From an uncultured Collinsella sp. (GTDB lineage Bacteria; Actinomycetota; Coriobacteriia; Coriobacteriales; Coriobacteriaceae), in contig CAUEMA010000026.1 in the NCBI GenBank assembly GCA_959018755.1, positions 1 through 17,400 of the forward strand: a stretch of 17,400 bases of DNA. Direction: 5' to 3'. The stretch's first letter is position 1, and each line of letters opens with the position of its first letter. The notes below the pieces were generated by a model that saw nothing but the letters and a program-made list of their open reading frames with translations, ran no database searches and was not told the DNA's origin. The position numbers were made by a program, and so were the translations under genes. This document shows positions 14,794 to 17,400 of this stretch, in pieces.

Positions 14794-14799
14794 AGTATA
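14794..14799 (-). promoter_or_regulatory. Candidate -10 box of the ABC exporter genes
   Basis: TATACT on the minus strand lies 38 nt before the GTG start of the permease. No strong -35 hexamer is seen at 17 bp. It faces away from a similar TATACT on the plus strand at 14875. Confidence 0.45.
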
Positions 14800-14821
14800 G
14801 CCCCCGCGCACATGGAAAATG

Positions 14822-14834
14822 CAGCGATACGCTG
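14822..14834. promoter_or_regulatory. Small palindrome in the divergent promoter region
   Basis: CAGCG-ATA-CGCTG is a 5-bp inverted repeat midway between the two divergent -10 boxes. It could be a shared regulator site, but a palindrome this short is also expected by chance. The rest of the 156-nt gap holds no gene. Confidence 0.2.
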
Positions 14835-14874
14835 ACGATAAAAGGAACCCACAAACTCGGCCGCCCCGGCACTC

Positions 14875-14880
14875 TATACT
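14875..14880 (+). promoter_or_regulatory. Candidate -10 box of the GT2/DUF6020 genes
   Basis: TATACT on the plus strand lies 31 nt before the ATG of the glycosyltransferase gene. The -35 region (around 14852) reads CAAACT, a poor match. Confidence 0.45.
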
Positions 14881-14911
14881 ATTGTAGTTTTGAACCCAAC
14901 CGAGGAGCACC

Positions 14912-15856
14912 ATGGATTACCGCAACGTCGCCGTGCTTATCCCCTGTTACAACGAGGCAGTCACAATCAAAAAGGTCGTCGAGGACTATAAGCGCGAACT
15001 CCCTGGAGCAGCTATCTATGTCTACGACAACAACTCCACAGACGGAACGGCTCGAATTGCCCGCGATGCCGGGGCAATCGTGCGCTATGAGGGCCGTCAA
15101 GGCAAGGGCAATGTCTGCCGCCAGATGTTCCGCGACATCGAGGCAGACTGCTACTTGATGGTCGACGGCGACGATACCTACCCCGCAGAGTCGGCAGCGG
15201 CACTTTGCTCCCCCGTCCTCAATGGCGAAGCAGACATGACGGTAGGCGACCGTCTCTCAAACGGCACGTACGCCGAGGAGAACAAGCGCGCCTTCCACGG
15301 TTTTGGCAACAACCTGGTGCGCGCCATGATCAAGTGGATCTATGGGTACAGCTTTGATGATGTCATGACGGGCTATCGAGCTATGAGCAGGCCTTTTGTC
15401 AAAACGTTCCCCGTGCTTTCCGAGGGCTTCCAAATCGAAACCGAACTTTCCATCCACGCCGTCGACCACCGCTGGCGCATCAAAGACGTGCCCATCGTCT
15501 ACCGTGACCGCCCCGAAGGATCCGTGTCGAAGCTCAACACGGTCAGTGACGGCATCAAGGTCACCAGCATGATCGGCACGCTCTTTAAGGACTACAGGCC
15601 GCTTAAGTTTTTTGGACTCACAGCGGCGATCTTCGCAATCATTGGGCTAATACTGGGCATTCCCGTCATTGTTGAATACGCACAGACCGGCTTGGTACCG
15701 CGCTTCCCTACCGCCATCCTTGCTGTAGCCTTTATGTTTCTATGCGGTCTCTCGCTCGCCACTGGTTTTGTACTGGACTCAGTAGCCAAGGTCGAACGCA
15801 AGCAGTGGGAGCTTAAAGTCTATGAGGAATATGAGCGTGCAGAATATCGTAAATAG
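14912..15856 (+). CDS. Membrane-anchored family 2 glycosyltransferase (polyprenyl-phosphate sugar synthase-like)
   Basis: Cytoplasmic GT2 enzyme likely to move a sugar from a nucleotide donor to a polyprenyl phosphate. It has 314 residues. The N-terminal Rossmann-like part shows IPCYNE (10-15), DNNSTDGT (39-46) and a metal-binding acidic motif VDGDD (84-88). GYRAMSR (154-160) and EGFQIETELS (171-180) match the dolichyl-phosphate mannose synthase / GtrB-like group. Two membrane helices follow at about 233-255 and 266-289. GAGGAG (14902-14907) sets the ATG at 14912. The end overlaps the next gene by 35 nt. The sugar cannot be read from sequence. Confidence 0.9.
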   Translation: MDYRNVAVLIPCYNEAVTIKKVVEDYKRELPGAAIYVYDNNSTDGTARIARDAGAIVRYEGRQGKGNVCRQMFRDIEADCYLMVDGDDTYPAESAAALCSPVLNGEADMTVGDRLSNGTYAEENKRAFHGFGNNLVRAMIKWIYGYSFDDVMTGYRAMSRPFVKTFPVLSEGFQIETELSIHAVDHRWRIKDVPIVYRDRPEGSVSKLNTVSDGIKVTSMIGTLFKDYRPLKFFGLTAAIFAIIGLILGIPVIVEYAQTGLVPRFPTAILAVAFMFLCGLSLATGFVLDSVAKVERKQWELKVYEEYERAEYRK

Positions 15857-17369
15857 CGCGATCAGACCGCTTAAGGAGTTCAACGGCGCCGCATTATTGA
15901 CGGCAATGATCATCTCTGCCTTAAGCACAGTCGGATACAAATACGCAAACATTTATACAATGAAAGGGCAGCCCCTGTCCTTGTACCTCACTACAGCGGC
16001 GTGGTTTGTTATATGGGCCCTAATTGGATATATAGGCTTATGGTTGCTATTCAATGCATGGGACAATAAACAAGCGGGAAGCATTTGGAAGACAAACACA
16101 TTTCAATTTGGGGCTTTATGCACAGTTGGCATGATGCTGAGCTGGACCCTTTGGATAACCCTTCATTATCCAGGAGCCATGCGAGACGACACATTGGCGC
16201 AATTATTCCAGTACTTTGAATACGCGCCATACTGGACTCAACATCCTGTCTTTGACACGCTCATATTTGGTTCCTTCATTAGATTGGGAATCGTGCTAGG
16301 CGACCAGTGGTTCGGTCTATACATTTTCCTTTTAGCCCAAGCCCTCGTTACAGCCGCCACCTTTACCTACATCTTGCTCTACCTAAGAAAACACGGCACT
16401 CCTCGCTGGCTTGTAATAGGCAGCCTCATTTTTTATATGTTCGCACGCGTTATCTACGCGCCGCTCAATACGATGAGCAAGGATGCAATCAACGGTTGGT
16501 CATTTGCTTTGACGTGCTTGTATATGGTAGAAATTATCCGCACGCGAGGATCTTGGCTAGAAAAACCAAAACACATCATTGCGTTTATCGCGGTTGCATT
16601 CTTTTGCATCGCATCCAAACGAACTATGATGTATCTTATCGTGCCCTTTATGCTACTAACGGGGTTAGTGATTCTGTTGGGGCAAGGCAAAAAGAAGGCG
16701 GCTTTAACGATTGCTGCAGGTATCATCCCTGCAGCCCTGGTCTTAGGTGTCTTAAACCCCGCAATAAATAAACAGCTTCAACCAATCCAATCAAAAACGC
16801 ACGAAATGTACTCAATACCGGTGCAGCAAATAGTACGTACCTATAAAGATCACCCGGATGCACTCACTAAAGAGGACGTGCATGAGCTATCACAGTGTTT
16901 CGATATCGAATCAGCTGTTAATGTTTACAACCCCCATCGATCGGACGAGGTCAACGGCTGCTGGATTTTGGAAGCATCAAAAAAGCCCTTTTACAAAACA
17001 TGGATAAGGCTAGCGAGTAAATACCCAATCAGCTACCTCGAAGCCTTTGAAAGCTTATCAGGCGCCTGGATGTCACTCAACACGACAATCGACTACAACA
17101 GAGATCTGCACGTTCTTGACTCAAAAGAGCAAATGGACCTGTGGACCCACATGGACATTCTCGCCAAAAAGAGCGACGCAATCAAGCAATTCTTCCCCGT
17201 ACCAGACGAGCCATCAAATTTGATCAGCCGTGTTGCGAATAAACTCGATGATATTCAATCCCGCATACAGCCCATTTCAAGCTACGGGCTCTATAGCTTC
17301 GCAATCCCGTTTAGCACATTCACGTACGCAATATGGAAGAGAAACGGTGTTAGCGCCGGGCGATTTTAG
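15822..17369 (+). CDS. DUF6020-like multi-pass membrane protein, candidate GT-C glycosyltransferase
   Basis: I recognise the DUF6020 layout but no proven function. It has 515 residues. About seven N-terminal membrane helices lie between residues 22 and 312. The first large outer loop has YPGAMRDDT (116-124), with an acidic pair where GT-C enzymes place their catalytic Asp, and later an HP pair (141-142). A SKDA motif sits at 219-222. A soluble, probably extracytoplasmic segment spans about 312-485 and includes SIPVQQIVRT (331-340). Only one further hydrophobic stretch follows, fewer than I would expect at the C-terminus of this family, so the protein may be cut short. The ATG at 15822 has GGGAG at 15807-15811; the ATG at 15831 is an alternative. 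It overlaps the GT2 gene, implying joint action. GC is low: 24 of 60 bases in 16561-16620. Confidence 0.75.
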   Translation: MRNMSVQNIVNSAIRPLKEFNGAALLTAMIISALSTVGYKYANIYTMKGQPLSLYLTTAAWFVIWALIGYIGLWLLFNAWDNKQAGSIWKTNTFQFGALCTVGMMLSWTLWITLHYPGAMRDDTLAQLFQYFEYAPYWTQHPVFDTLIFGSFIRLGIVLGDQWFGLYIFLLAQALVTAATFTYILLYLRKHGTPRWLVIGSLIFYMFARVIYAPLNTMSKDAINGWSFALTCLYMVEIIRTRGSWLEKPKHIIAFIAVAFFCIASKRTMMYLIVPFMLLTGLVILLGQGKKKAALTIAAGIIPAALVLGVLNPAINKQLQPIQSKTHEMYSIPVQQIVRTYKDHPDALTKEDVHELSQCFDIESAVNVYNPHRSDEVNGCWILEASKKPFYKTWIRLASKYPISYLEAFESLSGAWMSLNTTIDYNRDLHVLDSKEQMDLWTHMDILAKKSDAIKQFFPVPDEPSNLISRVANKLDDIQSRIQPISSYGLYSFAIPFSTFTYAIWKRNGVSAGRF

Positions 17370-17374
17370 CCGCT

Positions 17375-17391
17375 AATAGTCAAACTATTTT
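17375..17391 (+). terminator. Weak AT-rich hairpin after the DUF6020-like gene
   Basis: AATAGT and ACTATT (17375-17380, 17384-17389) flank a CAA loop and are followed by two T. The stem is short and AT-rich. The window ends too soon to judge it. Confidence 0.2.
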
Positions 17392-17400
17392 GACCAATCC

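Noticed and set aside
12991..17400. Integrative element inserted at tRNA-Arg(TCT)
   Set aside because: No integrase, no transposase and no repeat of the tRNA 3' end were seen in the window; only composition hints at transfer.
1..17400. CRISPR arrays, insertion sequences, toxin-antitoxin or defence genes
   Set aside because: I looked for regularly spaced repeats, transposase motifs and small paired ORFs and found none.

Overview
The window is a stretch of high-GC chromosome whose genes look like those of a gut actinobacterium of the class Coriobacteriia, most likely Collinsella or a close relative. This is inferred from GC-rich coding, the mix of actinobacterial and Firmicute-like protein motifs, and the gene order. 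It cannot be proven from the sequence alone.

Layout. (1) 87-2837, minus strand: a P-type cation ATPase with a very basic C-terminal tail. (2) 2904-2977, minus strand: tRNA-Arg(CCG) with a clear promoter and terminator. (3) 3098-11635, plus strand: a compact aromatic amino acid operon in the order aroF, tyrA, aroB, aroA, aroC, pheA, aroE-aroK fusion, aroQ. A strong terminator-like hairpin lies in the aroF leader. A perfect 15-bp stem hairpin sits on the aroEK stop codon. (4) 11714-12838, plus strand: glf (UDP-galactopyranose mutase), probably the end of the same transcription unit or a short unit of its own, followed by a terminator hairpin. (5) 12991-13067, minus strand: tRNA-Arg(TCT). (6) 13121-14755, minus strand: a two-gene ABC-2 exporter (ATPase and permease) of the Wzm/Wzt or TagG/TagH type. 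(7) 14912-17369, plus strand and divergent from the exporter: a membrane-anchored family 2 glycosyltransferase overlapping a multi-pass DUF6020/GT-C-like membrane protein. That last gene is clearly AT-richer than the aro genes.

How the genes work together. The aro operon encodes every step from erythrose-4-phosphate plus PEP to chorismate: DAHP synthase, DHQ synthase, type II dehydroquinase, shikimate dehydrogenase, shikimate kinase, EPSP synthase and chorismate synthase. It then continues to phenylpyruvate (PheA) and to the tyrosine branch (TyrA). The only chorismate mutase visible is the N-terminal domain of PheA, so both branches appear to run through that protein. The final aromatic aminotransferase is not here. 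The right-hand third is a surface glycan region. Glf makes UDP-galactofuranose, the ABC-2 exporter moves a lipid-linked polymer across the membrane, and the GT2 plus GT-C-like pair looks like a lipid-phosphate-sugar synthase with a transferase that uses its product on the outer face.

I found no CRISPR array, transposase, integrase, toxin-antitoxin pair or recognisable defence system. The points most worth a second look are the aroF leader hairpin, the GGGGACAGGCACC hairpin, the GT2/DUF6020 pair with a possible premature stop, and the ATPase tail.
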